Part shown: in pieces, positions 29,116 through 41,311 of the stretch
How positions within the stretch are numbered: position 1 is the first letter of the stretch
How the letters are laid out: each line of letters starts with the position of its first letter
Assembly (NCBI RefSeq): GCF_014467235.1
Contig: NZ_NKHP01000002.1
Span: 181,527 to 245,526, forward strand
Source of the DNA: Xenorhabdus indica
Lineage (GTDB): Bacteria; Pseudomonadota; Gammaproteobacteria; Enterobacterales; Enterobacteriaceae
Length of the DNA stretch: 64,000 bases
Direction: 5' to 3'
The notes under the pieces: generated by a model
The model's database searches: none
The model's input: the letters and a program-made list of their open reading frames with translations, nothing else
What the model was told of the DNA's origin: nothing
Program-made: the position numbers and the translations under genes

Positions 29116-29934
29116 TCAAAAAATATGAAATAATCGGGATAAGCCGTCATATCTATCTTCATCTACCTTTTCTTTTTCTTCCAGATGTACGGCATACTTG
29201 TCCCATATCAGGCATTTTTTCCCCACCCAGGGTGGAGTAGTGGGTTTGCCTCCCTCCCAAAACTGTACTTTTTTAGCGACTCTGGGATTGGCCCGGTGTC
29301 TGAACAACCATCTTAACTCTTTTCCAGTTATACTTTTTATATTTCCTCTTCTCTCTCCCTCTAAACTCACACTCACAAACTGATTACTATTTTTATTTGT
29401 GTTTATATCATCATTATTTATGTTTAGATCATACTTTCCAACGACGCTTTCCATATTAATACCGTCAAGTATGAAATGTATATGTATATCCAGAGTTAAT
29501 TCATTATCACCCATGCTTATCCACGATATTCCACCTTTACATTTCCTTCCTACAAGTTTACGTCTGTATGTTGTGGATTCGGTCACACTTCGATATTTAT
29601 TATCCAGATTTAGATGTCTAAAGAAGCTTTCTTCATATTTTTTGTAGTTATCATTTTCAATGTATTGGAATTCCTTATGAATATCACGGCATATTTTTAC
29701 ATGCTCCAGATTTTTTTCATCCATATTTTCAAGAAAATCAAACATATTTTCTAATTCTGAAGGAATTAAATAACTAGCAATCGTTACCGGAGGATAACCT
29801 TTATTATCATAATGTTTTTTTGTATCTTCAAAAAATTTGATTGTATGTTTATATCTCCTTATTATTTCACTAGATAACCCATATATTAAATCACCTTTAT
29901 AAAACCTTTCTCTATAAGGAGGAATAAATGGCAT
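29116..29934 (-). CDS. orphan protein, copy B of a two-member local family
   Basis: The product (272 residues) is a diverged paralogue of the one at 2946-3701 and I do not recognise its function. Shared blocks are KGDLIYGL (13-20), GRKCKGG (129-135), HIHFILDGINM (151-161), ITGKELRWLFRHRA (202-215), QFW (224-226) and PTTPPW (231-236). The N-terminal half is variable apart from an aromatic-charged pattern. Relative to copy A it carries an insertion of roughly 30 residues (about 167-200) before the ITGKELRW block and is shorter earlier on. No signal peptide or membrane segment is seen. GGGG lies eight bases before the ATG as ribosome site. Base composition is AT-rich. It is divergent from polB and convergent with thiQ. 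Confidence 0.8.
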   Translation of the reverse strand: MPFIPPYRERFYKGDLIYGLSSEIIRRYKHTIKFFEDTKKHYDNKGYPPVTIASYLIPSELENMFDFLENMDEKNLEHVKICRDIHKEFQYIENDNYKKYEESFFRHLNLDNKYRSVTESTTYRRKLVGRKCKGGISWISMGDNELTLDIHIHFILDGINMESVVGKYDLNINNDDINTNKNSNQFVSVSLEGERRGNIKSITGKELRWLFRHRANPRVAKKVQFWEGGKPTTPPWVGKKCLIWDKYAVHLEEKEKVDEDRYDGLSRLFHIF

Positions 29935-30074
29935 ATATTACCCCACTTAATACCCAATATATTTAAAATGATTTTTTATATCATCTGTTATTTAAAATAG
30001 TGTATTCATTAGTATAGTTTTTAAAATAAAAATACCCGATTAAGTAAAAATCCTGCCAACTGCTCCAAAAACAA

Positions 30075-30103
30075 CTGTATAAATAAACATGAGATGCTAT
30101 AAT
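30075..30103 (+). promoter_or_regulatory. polB promoter with probable LexA box
   Basis: CTGTATAAATAAACAT (30075-30090) matches the SOS box pattern CTG-N10-CAG except for the last base, with the AT-rich centre typical of LexA sites. A perfect -10 TATAAT lies at 30098-30103, and the box covers the matching -35 position, so LexA binding would block polymerase. polB is a known SOS gene in E. coli, which supports the call. Confidence 0.65.
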
Positions 30104-30132
30104 TCAGGTTATTGCCTTAATACCGAAATATT

Positions 30133-32481
30133 ATGCAGATAAATCCTGTTGAACAAGGCTTCATCCTATCCCGTCACTGGAAAGATACGCCATCTGGTAT
30201 CGAATTAGTGTATTGGTTAGCCACAGATAAAGGTAGCCAACGCATTATCATTCCTCACCAAAAAGCCATCGCTTTTTTCCCTCAACGTGATTTACATAAA
30301 GCGCAGCCTCTGCTGACTCAAGAGCGATCTTGTGAGTTCAAGACATTACCACTGAAAGATTTTAATCGCCAAGCTGTCTCCGCTTTGTATTGTTCGCAAT
30401 ATCGTCAATTACAACATTGGGAGAAAGTATTCAGGGAGCAGGGCATTCCGCTTTACGAAACTGATATCCGCCCTCCGGATCGTTTTATGATGGAACGTTT
30501 TATTACCGCTCCCGTCTGGTTTCATCAGAAGCCAGACGGGAGCTATCAGATGAAACCGAATCCTGATTATCGACCCAACTTGAAATGGGTTTCTCTGGAT
30601 ATCGAAACCAGCCAGCATGGCGAGTTGTATTCCATCGGTTTAGCAGGCTGTGGTGAGAAAACTGTGTTGATGCTAGGACCGGAAAATAGTGAAAAGCGAG
30701 AGCTGGATTTCAACCTGGAGTATGTTGCCGGCCGCCCACAACTGTTGGAAAAACTGAATGAATGGCTGAAAGTTTACGATCCCGATGCCATTATCGGTTG
30801 GAACCTGATCCAATTTGATTTAAAGGTGCTACAGCAACATAGCGAACGCTATAATATTCCTCTGCGATTTGGTCGTGGTGGTAGCCTGTTGGAATGGCGC
30901 GAGCACAGTTTTAAGTCTGGACACTTTTTTGCATCAACAGAAGGCCGTTTGATCATTGATGGTATTGATGCACTGAAAACAGCCACCTGGAATTTTCCCT
31001 CGTTTAGTCTTGAATATGTTGCTCAGGAGTTATTGGGAGAAGGGAAAGCCATTGATAGCCCTTATGATCGGATGGATGAAATTAACCGTCGCTTTCAGGA
31101 AGATAAACCTGCTCTCGCCCACTACAATTTGCAGGACTGTATTCTGGTCAACCGAATTTTTGAGAAAACAGATCTTATCGCCTTCTTGTTGGAACGAGCG
31201 ACGGTAACAGGATTGGCTGCGGATCGGGCCGGAGGTTCTGTTGCCGCATTCACCCATCTTTATCTGCCGAAAATGCACCGTATGGGTTATGTCGCTCCTA
31301 TTCAACCAACGGATTTCACGGATCACAGTCCAGGTGGTTTTGTGATGGATTCATTTCCGGGCTTGTATGATTCAGTGCTGGTATTGGATTACAAGAGTCT
31401 TTACCCTTCCATTATCCGTACTTTCCTTATCGATCCCGTCGGGATGGTAGAAGGCCTTGCCCATCCAGATAATAAACATTCTGTGCCCGGTTTCCGGCAA
31501 GCATTTTTTTCCCGTACACAGCACTGTCTGCCTGATATTGTCACGCAAATCTGGTATGAGCGTGATAAAGCCAAAAAACAGCAGAATGCCCCACTGGCTC
31601 AGGCTCTGAAGATTATTATGAATGCCTTCTATGGTGTACTCGGAGCCTCAGGCTGCCACTTTTTTGATTCACGCCTGACATCATCCATTACGATGCGTGG
31701 GCACCAGATTATGCATCAAACCCGCGATTTGCTTGAATCACAGGGGTATCAGGTTATTTATGGCGATACGGATTCCACGTTTGTCTGGCTGAAACGCCCT
31801 CATTCCGAAAAAGAGGCCAGCCTGATTGGTCACTCGCTGACACAGTTTGTCAATCAGTGGTGGAAAAATTATCTCAGAACCCAATTCAATCTTGAAAGCA
31901 CACTGGAACTGGAATTTGAAACTCACTATCGGCGTTTTCTTATGCCGACAGTAAGGGGCACAGAGGAAGGCAGTAAAAAACGTTATGCGGGTTTGAGTGG
32001 CAACAAGATGGTATTCAAAGGATTGGAAACAGTAAGAAGCGACTGGACGCTATTAGCACAAACATTCCAGCAAGAGCTGTATTCCCTTATTTTTCATCAG
32101 CAACCTTATCAGGATTATATTCGTGATTATGTCGCCCGCACATTGGCAGGTGAATTTGATAAGCGACTGATTTATCGAAAACGGCTACGCCGAAAGCTGG
32201 CTGATTATCAGCGCAATGTTCCCCCTCATGTCAGGGCTGCACGTCTGGCTGATGAGTATAATCAGCAGAAAAATCGCCCATTGCAGTATCAAAATGGCGG
32301 TTGGATCAGCTATATCATCACACAATCCGGGCCTCAATCACTGGAAAATCTGACTTCACCGCCAGATTATGAACACTACATCAATAAGCAGATTATGCCG
32401 ATTGCTGATGCTATCTTGCCATTTATTCGGGATGACTTTATAACCCTGTTGACGGGGCAAATGAACCTGTCTTTTGATTAA
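30133..32481 (+). CDS. polB: DNA polymerase II
   Basis: Pol II is an SOS-induced family B polymerase with proofreading that takes part in replication restart and lesion bypass. The 782-residue protein (783 in E. coli) has the 3'-5' exonuclease motif VSLDIETS near 155-162 with the second site in [11 protein letters not shown], and the polymerase motifs DYKSLYPSI near 418-426, [16 protein letters not shown] near 495 and YGDTDSTF near 545-552 carrying the catalytic aspartates. A probable LexA box overlaps its promoter. No strong ribosome site is visible before the ATG at 30133. rapA follows 243 bases later on the same strand. Confidence 0.97.
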   Translation: MQINPVEQGFILSRHWKDTPSGIELVYWLATDKGSQRIIIPHQKAIAFFPQRDLHKAQPLLTQERSCEFKTLPLKDFNRQAVSALYCSQYRQLQHWEKVFREQGIPLYETDIRPPDRFMMERFITAPVWFHQKPDGSYQMKPNPDYRPNLKWVSLDIETSQHGELYSIGLAGCGEKTVLMLGPENSEKRELDFNLEYVAGRPQLLEKLNEWLKVYDPDAIIGWNLIQFDLKVLQQHSERYNIPLRFGRGGSLLEWREHSFKSGHFFASTEGRLIIDGIDALKTATWNFPSFSLEYVAQELLGEGKAIDSPYDRMDEINRRFQEDKPALAHYNLQDCILVNRIFEKTDLIAFLLERATVTGLAADRAGGSVAAFTHLYLPKMHRMGYVAPIQPTDFTDHSPGGFVMDSFPGLYDSVLVLDYKSLYPSIIRTFLIDPVGMVEGLAHPDNKHSVPGFRQAFFSRTQHCLPDIVTQIWYERDKAKKQQNAPLAQALKIIMNAFYGVLGASGCHFFDSRLTSSITMRGHQIMHQTRDLLESQGYQVIYGDTDSTFVWLKRPHSEKEASLIGHSLTQFVNQWWKNYLRTQFNLESTLELEFETHYRRFLMPTVRGTEEGSKKRYAGLSGNKMVFKGLETVRSDWTLLAQTFQQELYSLIFHQQPYQDYIRDYVARTLAGEFDKRLIYRKRLRRKLADYQRNVPPHVRAARLADEYNQQKNRPLQYQNGGWISYIITQSGPQSLENLTSPPDYEHYINKQIMPIADAILPFIRDDFITLLTGQMNLSFD

Positions 32482-32724
32482 TTGATATTTTTGCAGGTGA
32501 CGACTTGCTCAGCTTGAATTAACATAACGTCCCTCTAAAGGGAAATGACCCTTTTATGAGCTATTTTTTCCGAAAAAAGTGATGAAAGGTGTCACTGAAA
32601 CGAGTCAGAAAAGCTAGTCATAAAAACTAACCCTATCGATAACCAATGATGATCGATATCCAACAAAAGCAGCCATCCTGCAACCATAAATAACATTATC
32701 TAACAGAAAACTGAGCCAAAATTT

Positions 32725-35634
32725 ATGCCATTTACTCTTGGTCAACGCTGGATAAGCGATACAGAAAGCGAACTTGGATTAGGTACAGTCGTGGCGCTTG
32801 ACGCGCGCATGGTAACGCTGCTTTTTCCAGCCAGCGGAGAAAACCGCCTCTACTCACGCAATGATTCCCCTATTACCCGTGTTATGTTTAATGTAGGTGA
32901 TACCGTGACCAGTCACGAAGGCTGGAAACTCAAGATCGATGAAGTTCAGCCAGAGAATGGCCTACTGATCTATGTCGGTACTCGTTTAGATACTGAAGAA
33001 GAAAATGTCAGCCTGCGGGAAGTGTTTCTGGATAGTAAGCTGACGTTTAACAAACCACAAGATCGCCTGTTTGCCGGTCAGATTGACCGAATGGATCGCT
33101 TTGCGTTGCGCTTCCGTGCCCGTAAGCATCAAAGCGAACAATTTCGTCTGGCAGAGAGTGGACTGCGTGGTATTCGTGCCAGCTTGATTCCTCATCAGTT
33201 ACATATTGCCAACGAAGTCGGCAAGCGTCATGCTCCCCGCGTATTATTGGCAGATGAGGTCGGCTTGGGTAAGACCATCGAAGCCGGGATGATTATTCAT
33301 CAACAATTGATGGCTGGCCGTGCAGAACGTGTATTGATCATTGTGCCAGATAGCCTCCAGCATCAATGGCTGGTGGAAATGCTGCGCCGTTTCAATCTGC
33401 GTTTCTCCCTGTTTGATGATGACCGTTATGCCGAAGCTCTGCACGATAGCGATAATCCATTTGAAACAGAACAATTGGTTATCTGCTCTCTGGATTTTGT
33501 TCGCCGCAACAAACAGCGCTTTGAGCATCTGCTGGAAGCAAGTTGGGATTTGATGGTCGTAGATGAGGCCCATCATCTGGCATGGAGTGAGCAAGCGCCA
33601 AGCCGTGAATATCATGTTATCGAGCAATTGTCAGAGCAAATTCCATCTGTACTGCTGCTGACCGCAACGCCAGAGCAATTGGGGCAGGAAAGCCATTTTG
33701 CCCGTTTGCGTCTCCTCGATCCGAATCGTTTCCACGATTATCAGGCTTTTATCAATGAACAACAAAAGTACCGCCCAGTTGCTGATGCGGTAACTCTGTT
33801 ACTATCCGGCGAGGTACTAAGCAATGACCAGCAAAACCTGATTGTTGAACTGATCAGTGAGCAAGATATTGAACCTCTGCTGAAAGCGGCTAACAGTAAC
33901 CAGGATGAAGAGAGTGAGAACGCCCGCCGTGAGTTGATCTCTATGTTAATGGATCGCCACGGCACCAGCCGCCTGCTGTTTCGTAATACCCGTGGTGGCG
34001 TGAAAGGCTTCCCGCACCGTGAACTGCACGAAATTAAGCTGCCATTGCCAGCTCAATATCAGACTGCCATTAAAGTGTCTGAAATTATGGGGGCAAAAAA
34101 ATCGGTAGAAGCACGCGCCAAAGATATGCTTTATCCAGAGCGGATCTATCAGGAGTTTGAAGGCGAAAACGCGACCTGGTGGAACTTTGACCCTCGTGTG
34201 GAATGGCTGCTTGGCTTCCTGCTGGCAAATCGCGATGAAAAAGTGCTGGTGATCTGCGCCAAAGCACAAACCGCTCTGCAATTAGAACAGGTTCTGCGTG
34301 AACGTGAAGGTATCCGCAGTGCAGTATTCCATGAAGGACTCTCCCTGCTGGAGCGCGACCGTGCCGCTGCTTACTTTGCTTCTGAAGAAGAAGGAGCACA
34401 AGTGCTGCTCTGTTCTGAAATCGGTTCCGAAGGTCGTAACTTCCAGTTCGCTAATCAGCTCGTGATGTTCGATCTGCCTTTCAATCCTGATTTGCTGGAA
34501 CAACGTATCGGTCGTCTGGATCGTATTGGTCAAAGCCGCAATATCAAGATCAGCGTTCCTTATCTGGAAAGCACCGCGCAATCTGTCCTGCTGTGCTGGT
34601 ATCACGAAGGCCTGGATGCTTTTGAACACACCTGCCCGACAGGCCGTTCCATCTATGACAAATATTATGAAACATTGTTGAACTTCCTTGCCAAACCCAA
34701 TGAGCAAACAGGCTTCCAAGAGTTTATTACCGAATGTCGCGAACACCACGAGAAACTCAAACAACAATTGGAGCAAGGCCGTGACCGTCTGCTGGAGATG
34801 AATTCCAACGGTGGCGAGCAAGGACAAAAACTGGCTGAAATTATTGCCGCACAGGATAATAATACTGATCTGGTGAATTTTGCTCTGAATCTGTTTGATA
34901 TCATTGGTATTAATCAAGAAGACCGCAACGATAATATTATCGTCCTTAATCCCTCTGATCACATGTTAGTGCCTGATTTCCCAGGGTTGCCGCAGGATGG
35001 ATGTTCTGTCACGTTTGATCGTGAAAAAGCGCTGTCCCGTGAAGATACGCAATTCTTAAGCTGGGAACACCCAATCATCCGTAATGGTTTGGATCTTATC
35101 CTGTCAGGAGATACCGGAAGCTGTGCTGTTTCTATCCTGAAAAACAAAGCACTGCCAGTTGGCACACTGTTGGTTGAGTTAATTTATGTTGTCGAAGCTC
35201 AGGCACCGAAACATCTGCAATTAACCCGTTTTCTGCCGCCAACACCATTGCGCTTGTTGATGGATCTGAAAGGCACCAACCTGGCATCTCAGGTAGAGTT
35301 TGAAGGTTTTAACCGTCAGTTGAATGCCATCAACCGCCATAATGCCAGCAAGTTGGTTAATGCAGTTCAAAAAGAAGTTCATGCTATTTTGCAACAATCT
35401 GAGCCCTTGATTGAGCAACAGGCGCGTGAATTGATCGAAAAAGCGAAAAAAGAAGCTGATGAAGTATTGTCCGCTGAGTTGTCACGTCTGGAAGCATTAA
35501 AAGCGGTTAACCCGAACATCCGTGATGATGAGCTGGAAGCGATTAAGTCTGAGCATAAACATTTACTGCTGAACCTTGATCAGGCAAACTGGCGTCTGGA
35601 TGCTATCCGCCTGGTCGTAGTATCTCACCAGTAA
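32725..35634 (+). CDS. rapA: RNA polymerase-associated ATPase RapA (HepA)
   Basis: RapA is a Swi2/Snf2-type ATPase that binds RNA polymerase and recycles it after transcription. The 969-residue product (968 in E. coli) begins with the Tudor-like N-terminal domain ([19 protein letters not shown]). The helicase lobes follow: [20 protein letters not shown] near 175-195 as Walker [14 protein letters not shown] near 275-287 as DEAH box, [12 protein letters not shown], and [20 protein letters not shown] near 585-605 as motif VI. The C-terminal spacer and Rpd domains are complete. A strong terminator lies 75 bases beyond its stop. Confidence 0.98.
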   Translation: MPFTLGQRWISDTESELGLGTVVALDARMVTLLFPASGENRLYSRNDSPITRVMFNVGDTVTSHEGWKLKIDEVQPENGLLIYVGTRLDTEEENVSLREVFLDSKLTFNKPQDRLFAGQIDRMDRFALRFRARKHQSEQFRLAESGLRGIRASLIPHQLHIANEVGKRHAPRVLLADEVGLGKTIEAGMIIHQQLMAGRAERVLIIVPDSLQHQWLVEMLRRFNLRFSLFDDDRYAEALHDSDNPFETEQLVICSLDFVRRNKQRFEHLLEASWDLMVVDEAHHLAWSEQAPSREYHVIEQLSEQIPSVLLLTATPEQLGQESHFARLRLLDPNRFHDYQAFINEQQKYRPVADAVTLLLSGEVLSNDQQNLIVELISEQDIEPLLKAANSNQDEESENARRELISMLMDRHGTSRLLFRNTRGGVKGFPHRELHEIKLPLPAQYQTAIKVSEIMGAKKSVEARAKDMLYPERIYQEFEGENATWWNFDPRVEWLLGFLLANRDEKVLVICAKAQTALQLEQVLREREGIRSAVFHEGLSLLERDRAAAYFASEEEGAQVLLCSEIGSEGRNFQFANQLVMFDLPFNPDLLEQRIGRLDRIGQSRNIKISVPYLESTAQSVLLCWYHEGLDAFEHTCPTGRSIYDKYYETLLNFLAKPNEQTGFQEFITECREHHEKLKQQLEQGRDRLLEMNSNGGEQGQKLAEIIAAQDNNTDLVNFALNLFDIIGINQEDRNDNIIVLNPSDHMLVPDFPGLPQDGCSVTFDREKALSREDTQFLSWEHPIIRNGLDLILSGDTGSCAVSILKNKALPVGTLLVELIYVVEAQAPKHLQLTRFLPPTPLRLLMDLKGTNLASQVEFEGFNRQLNAINRHNASKLVNAVQKEVHAILQQSEPLIEQQARELIEKAKKEADEVLSAELSRLEALKAVNPNIRDDELEAIKSEHKHLLLNLDQANWRLDAIRLVVVSHQ

Positions 35635-35708
35635 ATAACTATTGACCGGCAACTGACGATCAATCACGGCTCATTAATAAGTCGTTATCAATAACACTTA
35701 TTTTGCAA

Positions 35709-35747
35709 CTAAGGGATATCCTCAAAGAGATATCCCTTAGTTTTTTA
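35709..35747 (+). terminator. intrinsic terminator after rapA
   Basis: CTAAGGGATATC (35709-35720) pairs with GATATCCCTTAG (35729-35740), giving a twelve-base perfect stem with an eight-base loop, followed by TTTTTT. This is a strong Rho-independent terminator separating rapA from rluA. Confidence 0.88.
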
Positions 35748-35879
35748 CTTACTGTTGTCTTATCCGTTTGATCTTGGGTCAGTTCACGTTATTTTGATCT
35801 CACACCCTCAATCATATACTGCTAGAATGCGCCCCGTTATTTTTCTGAGCAAATTTTTTCCGAACCCATTGGAGCTACT

Positions 35880-36533
35880 ATGCTGGAGTCTTATAATCCC
35901 CCAACTGACCCTTGGTTACATGTGCTTTATCAGGATGAACACATTATGGTTGTCAATAAACCGAGCGGGTTGCTTTCTGTGCCGGGTAAAGCAGAGGAGC
36001 ACAAAGACAGTATCATGACGAGGATCCAGGCTGAATTTCCAACCGCAGAATCTGTTCACCGATTGGATATGGCAACCAGTGGTATCATGGTGGTTGCATT
36101 AACCAAAGCGGCAGAGCGTGAACTCAAACGGCAATTCCGTGAGCGTGAACCGAAAAAAGTCTATATCGCACGCATTTGGGGAAAATTGGAACAGGAACAA
36201 GGGCTGGTTGATTTACCGCTGATCTGCGACTGGCCAAACCGACCAAAACAAAAGGTCTGCTTTGAAACGGGAAAATCGGCACAGACAGAATATCAGGTAC
36301 TTGAATATGAAGCTCAGGCAACCCGCGTCAGACTGGCTCCTATCACTGGACGCTCCCATCAGCTTCGCGTACATATGTTGGCACTGGGAAATCCTATTCT
36401 GGGAGATCGGTTCTATGCCCATCAGCAGGCCAGGGAACTGGCCCCCCGCCTGCAATTACATGCTCAGGAGCTATCGATCACTCATCCGGCCTACAGCTCT
36501 CCAATGCATTTTGAGTGTAAGGCTGACTTCTGA
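35880..36533 (+). CDS. rluA: dual-specificity rRNA/tRNA pseudouridine synthase RluA
   Basis: RluA makes pseudouridine at position 746 of 23S rRNA and at position 32 of several tRNAs. The 217-residue protein (219 in E. coli) has the RluA-family signature HRLDMATSGIMV near residues 59-70, with the catalytic aspartate, and later RTHQLR-type motif GRSHQLRVHMLALG near 158-171 and GDRFY. The ATG at 35880 is preceded by GGAG at seven bases. It has its own promoter region after the rapA terminator and converges with djlA, with 53 bases between the stops. Confidence 0.97.
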   Translation: MLESYNPPTDPWLHVLYQDEHIMVVNKPSGLLSVPGKAEEHKDSIMTRIQAEFPTAESVHRLDMATSGIMVVALTKAAERELKRQFREREPKKVYIARIWGKLEQEQGLVDLPLICDWPNRPKQKVCFETGKSAQTEYQVLEYEAQATRVRLAPITGRSHQLRVHMLALGNPILGDRFYAHQQARELAPRLQLHAQELSITHPAYSSPMHFECKADF

Positions 36534-36586
36534 TTGCGGCTATTTATCTTCAATGACTACGATTTATTTTTTATTGGCAATAACGA

Positions 36587-37396
36587 TTACTTGAAGCCTT
36601 TCTCTTTTTTAATCAAATCGTAAGCGGATTGAATAGACTGTGTTTTTTGTTTGGCAATTTCCATCATTTCTGGTGGTAAACCTTTTGCCACCAGCTTATC
36701 GGGATGGTGTTCACTCATCAGTTTCCGATAAGCCCGTTTAATCGTTGTAGCATCATCATTTTGGTTAACACCCAACACCTTACACGCATCTTCCAACGTC
36801 GCCCGTTGTTGACCAGGCCCCTGATAATGACCATGCTGCTGGTATTGTCCGCCGAAATGGCGTCCCCCTTCCATCATGGCAAGAAATTGTTCAAATTGGA
36901 TGCGGGAAATTCCCAGTTCTTCCGCGATCACAAACAGCACTTTTCTTTCATTCGGATGCAGCTCACCATCAGCAAATGCAGCTTGAAGCTGAATTTCGAG
37001 AAACATTCTGACCAGATCAAAGCGTCCAAAGCAGGCTCGACGAAGTTGTCTCAATGTCTCACGCAGTGGAAATTCAGGATGTTTACCTTCGCGAAATGCC
37101 CGCTGCGCTGCAATCCGTGCCTCACCATGCAGTTGCATTCTATCCATAAGCTGACTGGCTAGCTGGATATCCGTTTCAGTCACCCGACCTTTCGATTTGG
37201 TCAGATGTCCCAATATCTGAAAGGTACTACGGAAAAACAGTGCTTGTCGGGATGGATTTTTGGCTGGCGTTCCCTGATTGCGTATTCTGATTTTGTCAAG
37301 AATGTGCCCTAGCAATACCCCAATAACAATGCCCCAGAAACCGGCACCAGACGCAATACCAAATATTAACCCTAATAATTTTCCCCAATACTGCAT
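36587..37396 (-). CDS. djlA: membrane-anchored DnaK co-chaperone DjlA
   Basis: DjlA is a type III inner-membrane J-protein that stimulates DnaK and can activate the Rcs envelope-stress relay. The 269-residue product (271 in E. coli) starts with one membrane helix rich in glycine ([17 protein letters not shown] followed by [11 protein letters not shown], residues 3-30), a TerB-like central domain (about 60-180) and a Gly/Gln/His-rich linker ([20 protein letters not shown]). The C-terminal J domain is at about 205-268 with the HPD tripeptide in SEHHPDKL. It is divergent from lptD across a 200-base gap. Confidence 0.97.
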   Translation of the reverse strand: MQYWGKLLGLIFGIASGAGFWGIVIGVLLGHILDKIRIRNQGTPAKNPSRQALFFRSTFQILGHLTKSKGRVTETDIQLASQLMDRMQLHGEARIAAQRAFREGKHPEFPLRETLRQLRRACFGRFDLVRMFLEIQLQAAFADGELHPNERKVLFVIAEELGISRIQFEQFLAMMEGGRHFGGQYQQHGHYQGPGQQRATLEDACKVLGVNQNDDATTIKRAYRKLMSEHHPDKLVAKGLPPEMMEIAKQKTQSIQSAYDLIKKEKGFK

Positions 37397-37596
37397 ATAC
37401 TCTTCAATTCCTCAATGCCCTGAGCGAAATTTTGCATTATCATACTGTTCATCATTATCATACTATTCATTAAGCTCTGTGCCTAACAGCAAGATTAGTG
37501 ATATTTAACTTTACTCTGGCGCATATCTATCAAGTGCGTTAGTCTCTCAGCGTTTGTCGGCGTGATGCCACTGATGATGGAACCGCATAAGCATCT

Positions 37597-39942
37597 ATGA
37601 ATAAAAGTTACCCCACTTTGCTAGCCACTATGGTATGGGCAGCACTTTACAGTCAGCAAGCACACGCTGACCTTGCAGCACAGTGTATGCTGGGCGTCCC
37701 TGTTTACGACAAACCCATTATTACAGGGGACCCTAATAAACTCCCGATTCATATTCAGTCTGATGATACCCATGGTGAATATCCCACCGCGGTTGAATTT
37801 GTCGGCAATGTAGATATCCAACAAGGCAACAAAACGCTGACAGCCGACAGAGTCAGGTTCGAACAAACAGAAGAGTCAGTTCCGGTACGGACTATTACCG
37901 CCACAGGGAATGTCAGATATGATGACCCCCAAATTATCCTGAAAGGACCACGAGCCTGGTCTAACTTAACCACCAAAGACACAGACGTGGAACAAGGCAA
38001 GTACCAAATGGTCGGCCGTCAGGGACGTGGCAACGCTGATAAGATGATGCTGCGCAATGAAAACCGCTATACCATTTTAAATAATGGAGTATTCACTTCC
38101 TGTCTGCCGGGCAATGATAGCTGGAGTGTTGTGGGTTCAGAAGTCATTCTGGATCGTCAGGAAGAAGTGGCTGAGATTTGGAATGCTCGATTCAGAGTTG
38201 CCAATGTCCCCGTATTTTATACCCCTTACCTGCAACTGCCGATTGGTGATAAACGCCGCTCTGGTTTTTTGATCCCTAATGCCAGTTTTTCCAATAAAAA
38301 CGGCATCCAGTTCTTGTTACCCTACTACTGGAACATTGCCCCTAATTATGATGCGACCATTACTCCACATCTGATCAGCAAACGTGGGCTTAAGTTTAAT
38401 AATGAATTCCGTTACTTAACCAAAGCAGGTTCGGGAACTGTCGCATTGGATTGGATTGGTAATGACCGCCTGTACGCAGATGATAAAAAATTCAATCTCA
38501 GACCTGAACGGGACAGCAACAACCGCTGGTTATTTTACTGGAACCACAGCGGTGTCATGAACCAGGTTTGGCGTTTCAGTGCCGAATATACTAAGGTCAG
38601 CGATCCTCACTATTTTACTGATTTCAATTCTCAATACGGTACTAGTACTGACGGCTATGCGACACAAAAATTCAGTATTGGTTATGCGCAACAGAACTGG
38701 AATGCAACCTTAACAACCAAGCAATTTCAGATTTTTACCGCCAGTGATAGCAGAAAAGCTTACCGTGCGACACCTCAGTTGGATCTGAATTATTATAAGA
38801 ATGATTTGGGGCCATTTGATTTCCGTACTTATGCGCAATTTGCCAAATTTACCAGCGTAGGCAAAGATCAGCCAAATGCAATTCGCTGGCATCTGGAACC
38901 ATCCATTAATCTGCCGCTTTCCAATCACTGGGCGAGCCTCAATAATGAAGTTAAGTTGATGGCAACCTATTACCAGCAAGATATTCCTGCTGCTCAAAAA
39001 AATTCTCAATTAGAAAAATCAGCAAGCCGCGTTCTGCCACAATTTAAATCGGATGCGAAGATGGTGTTTGAACGCGCCATGTCTTTTAATCCGGCTTATA
39101 CCCAGACACTGGAACCTCGCGTCCAGTATCTCTACGTTCCTTATAAGAGCCAGAATCACATTTACAACTATGATTCTTCTTTGCTGCAAGCCAACTATAC
39201 TGGCTTGTTCCGTGACCGTTTCTACAGTGGTCTGGATCGCATTTCATCAGCCAACCAGTTTACAAGCGGTATCACTACCCGCATCTATGATGAAGATTTA
39301 GTTGAACGTTTTAGTCTGTCTGTAGGTCAAATCTATTACTTTGAAGCTCCGCGAGTTAAAGATATAGAGCCTACTCAGGCCAGCCAAGGTACCGTTGGTA
39401 CTAAGAAAAGAACAGGGCCTACAACCTGGGCTGGTGATGTTGAATGGAAAATCAGCTCATCATGGGGATTCAAAGGTGGAGTTCAGTACGATACCCGCCT
39501 GAGCAAAGTCGCAATGGGTAATTCGGTAGTGGAATACCGACGTGATGCTGACCGTCTGATACAATTAAACTATCGCTTTGTTGATCGCGATTATATCCAG
39601 GCCACCCTCAGGAGCGCTCCGGCATACCAGCAGGGCATTTCTCAGGTAGGTATGGTAGGAAGTTGGCCGTTAGGTGATCGTTGGGCGCTCGTGGGAGCGT
39701 ATTACTACGATACTAAAGAAAAGCAACCTGCCAGCAAGATGGTTGGTATGCAATATAGTACCTGTTGCTGGGCTGTAAATGTCGGTTATGAACGTAAGAT
39801 CGTAAACTGGAAGAACAACCAAAGTGAATATGACAACAAATGGTCACTCAATGTTGAACTCCGTGGCTTAAGCAATAATTACAGTTTAGGTAGCCTGAAG
39901 ATGCTGCAACAAGGTATTTTGCCTTATCAACGTGCTTTCTGA
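37597..39942 (+). CDS. lptD: LPS-assembly protein LptD
   Basis: LptD is the essential outer-membrane barrel that, with LptE, places lipopolysaccharide in the outer leaflet. The 781-residue precursor (784 in E. coli) has a Sec signal ending SQQAHADL near residue 25, an N-terminal beta-jellyroll (about 50-200, LptA-like) and the 26-strand barrel. The four cysteines needed for the two interdomain disulfides are present: one near residue 30 (AAQCMLG), one near 170 (TSCLPGND) and the adjacent pair in STCCWAVNV near 723. surA, which encodes the chaperone needed for its folding, follows 67 bases downstream. Confidence 0.97.
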   Translation: MNKSYPTLLATMVWAALYSQQAHADLAAQCMLGVPVYDKPIITGDPNKLPIHIQSDDTHGEYPTAVEFVGNVDIQQGNKTLTADRVRFEQTEESVPVRTITATGNVRYDDPQIILKGPRAWSNLTTKDTDVEQGKYQMVGRQGRGNADKMMLRNENRYTILNNGVFTSCLPGNDSWSVVGSEVILDRQEEVAEIWNARFRVANVPVFYTPYLQLPIGDKRRSGFLIPNASFSNKNGIQFLLPYYWNIAPNYDATITPHLISKRGLKFNNEFRYLTKAGSGTVALDWIGNDRLYADDKKFNLRPERDSNNRWLFYWNHSGVMNQVWRFSAEYTKVSDPHYFTDFNSQYGTSTDGYATQKFSIGYAQQNWNATLTTKQFQIFTASDSRKAYRATPQLDLNYYKNDLGPFDFRTYAQFAKFTSVGKDQPNAIRWHLEPSINLPLSNHWASLNNEVKLMATYYQQDIPAAQKNSQLEKSASRVLPQFKSDAKMVFERAMSFNPAYTQTLEPRVQYLYVPYKSQNHIYNYDSSLLQANYTGLFRDRFYSGLDRISSANQFTSGITTRIYDEDLVERFSLSVGQIYYFEAPRVKDIEPTQASQGTVGTKKRTGPTTWAGDVEWKISSSWGFKGGVQYDTRLSKVAMGNSVVEYRRDADRLIQLNYRFVDRDYIQATLRSAPAYQQGISQVGMVGSWPLGDRWALVGAYYYDTKEKQPASKMVGMQYSTCCWAVNVGYERKIVNWKNNQSEYDNKWSLNVELRGLSNNYSLGSLKMLQQGILPYQRAF

Positions 39943-40009
39943 TACCAATTAAACACAATGTAAACACAATAACCCCGTCTTATGGCGGGATTGATATGAT
40001 GGGAAACAT

Positions 40010-41311
40010 ATGAAGAACTGGAGAACGATTATTCTCGGGTTGATGTTTGCAATGAACACTGCCGCAATTGCAGCTCCGCAGGAACTCAATAAGGTTGCTG
40101 CCATTGTTAATAACGATGTCGTACTGGAAAGTGACGTCAACAACCTTTTAGAATCCGTTAAAATCAACGCAAAACAAGCTGGTCAACAAATACCAGATGG
40201 GAAAGCATTGCGTCACCAGATCCTTGAACGTCTGATTATGGATGACATCATTCTGCAAATGGCAACACGGATGCAGCTTTCCGTCCCTGAAAAGGACGTG
40301 GATTCTGCTATCGAAAATATTGCTGCGCAGAATCATCTGAGCGTTGCTCAACTGAAACAACGTCTGGCTACGGACGGTATGAATTTCGATACCTACCGCA
40401 ATCAAATCCGCAAAGAGATGTTGATTGCAGAAGTACGTAATAACGAAGTACGCCGTCGTGTTTCTATCCTGCCACAAGAAGTTGATTCTATAGCTAATCA
40501 GCTCAGTAGCCATGATAATCAGAATACTGAATTGAATATCAGCCAAATTTTGATCCCTCTGCCAGAAAATCCGACGCCTGCTCAGGTCGAAAAAGCAGAA
40601 GCTACTGTAAACAAAATTTTGTCTGAACTTAAGAGCGGCAGCGATTTCGGTAAACTGGCTATCACCTACTCCAGCGATACACAAGCCTTAAAAGGCGGCA
40701 ATATGGGCTGGAACAAATTACAAGAGCTGCCATCACTATTTGCTGAAAAACTCCAGCCAGCTCAGAGAGGACAGGTGATTGGCCCAATCCGTTCTGGTGT
40801 GGGTTTTCACATTCTGAAAGTGAATGATATCCGTGGCGGCAATGCATCCGTTGCAGTTACTGAAGTCAATGCTCGTCATATCCTGCTAAAAACATCACCT
40901 GTTATGAATGATGATCAGGCCCGCGATAAATTGAGACAGATCCGGGAAGAGATCTTAAGCGGCAAAACTACCTTCGAAAAAGCAGCAAAAGAGTATTCTG
41001 AAGATCCGGGTTCTGCCCTGCGTGGCGGTGAACTAGGCTGGAATTTACCAAGTACTTATGCTCCTGCTTTTCGCGATGCTTTGGTTAAACTCCAGAAAGG
41101 TGAAATCAGTCAACCCGTTCACTCTTCTTTCGGCTGGCATTTAATCCAATTGCTGGATACCCGCAAAGTAGACAAAACTGATGTTGCACAAAAAGATCGT
41201 GCCTACCGATTACTGTTCAACCGTAAATTTAATGAAGAAGCGCAAACCTGGCTCCAGGAATTACGCGCCTCCGCTTATGTGAAAATTTTAGATGGCAGCG
41301 ATGCACAATAA
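40010..41311 (+). CDS. surA: periplasmic chaperone / peptidyl-prolyl isomerase SurA
   Basis: SurA delivers unfolded outer-membrane proteins, including LptD encoded upstream, to the BAM complex. The 433-residue precursor (428 in E. coli) has a signal peptide ([21 protein letters not shown]), an N-terminal chaperone domain (about 25-170) and two parvulin domains: the first near 175-275 ([14 protein letters not shown]), the second near 287-388 ([26 protein letters not shown]). The C-terminal helix completes the chaperone module. Its end overlaps the start of pdxA, as expected for the surA-pdxA-rsmA-apaG-apaH operon. Confidence 0.97.
   Translation: MKNWRTIILGLMFAMNTAAIAAPQELNKVAAIVNNDVVLESDVNNLLESVKINAKQAGQQIPDGKALRHQILERLIMDDIILQMATRMQLSVPEKDVDSAIENIAAQNHLSVAQLKQRLATDGMNFDTYRNQIRKEMLIAEVRNNEVRRRVSILPQEVDSIANQLSSHDNQNTELNISQILIPLPENPTPAQVEKAEATVNKILSELKSGSDFGKLAITYSSDTQALKGGNMGWNKLQELPSLFAEKLQPAQRGQVIGPIRSGVGFHILKVNDIRGGNASVAVTEVNARHILLKTSPVMNDDQARDKLRQIREEILSGKTTFEKAAKEYSEDPGSALRGGELGWNLPSTYAPAFRDALVKLQKGEISQPVHSSFGWHLIQLLDTRKVDKTDVAQKDRAYRLLFNRKFNEEAQTWLQELRASAYVKILDGSDAQ

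Noticed and set aside
34282..34962. Open frame of 226 codons antisense to rapA
   Set aside because: It is a shadow of the strongly conserved rapA coding frame; no ribosome site or recognisable domain was seen.
37597..39942. Damaged LptD
   Set aside because: Length, signal peptide, all four cysteines and the barrel are intact.
40148..40684. Open frame of 178 codons antisense to surA
   Set aside because: surA is conserved throughout in the other strand, and the antisense product shows no family resemblance.
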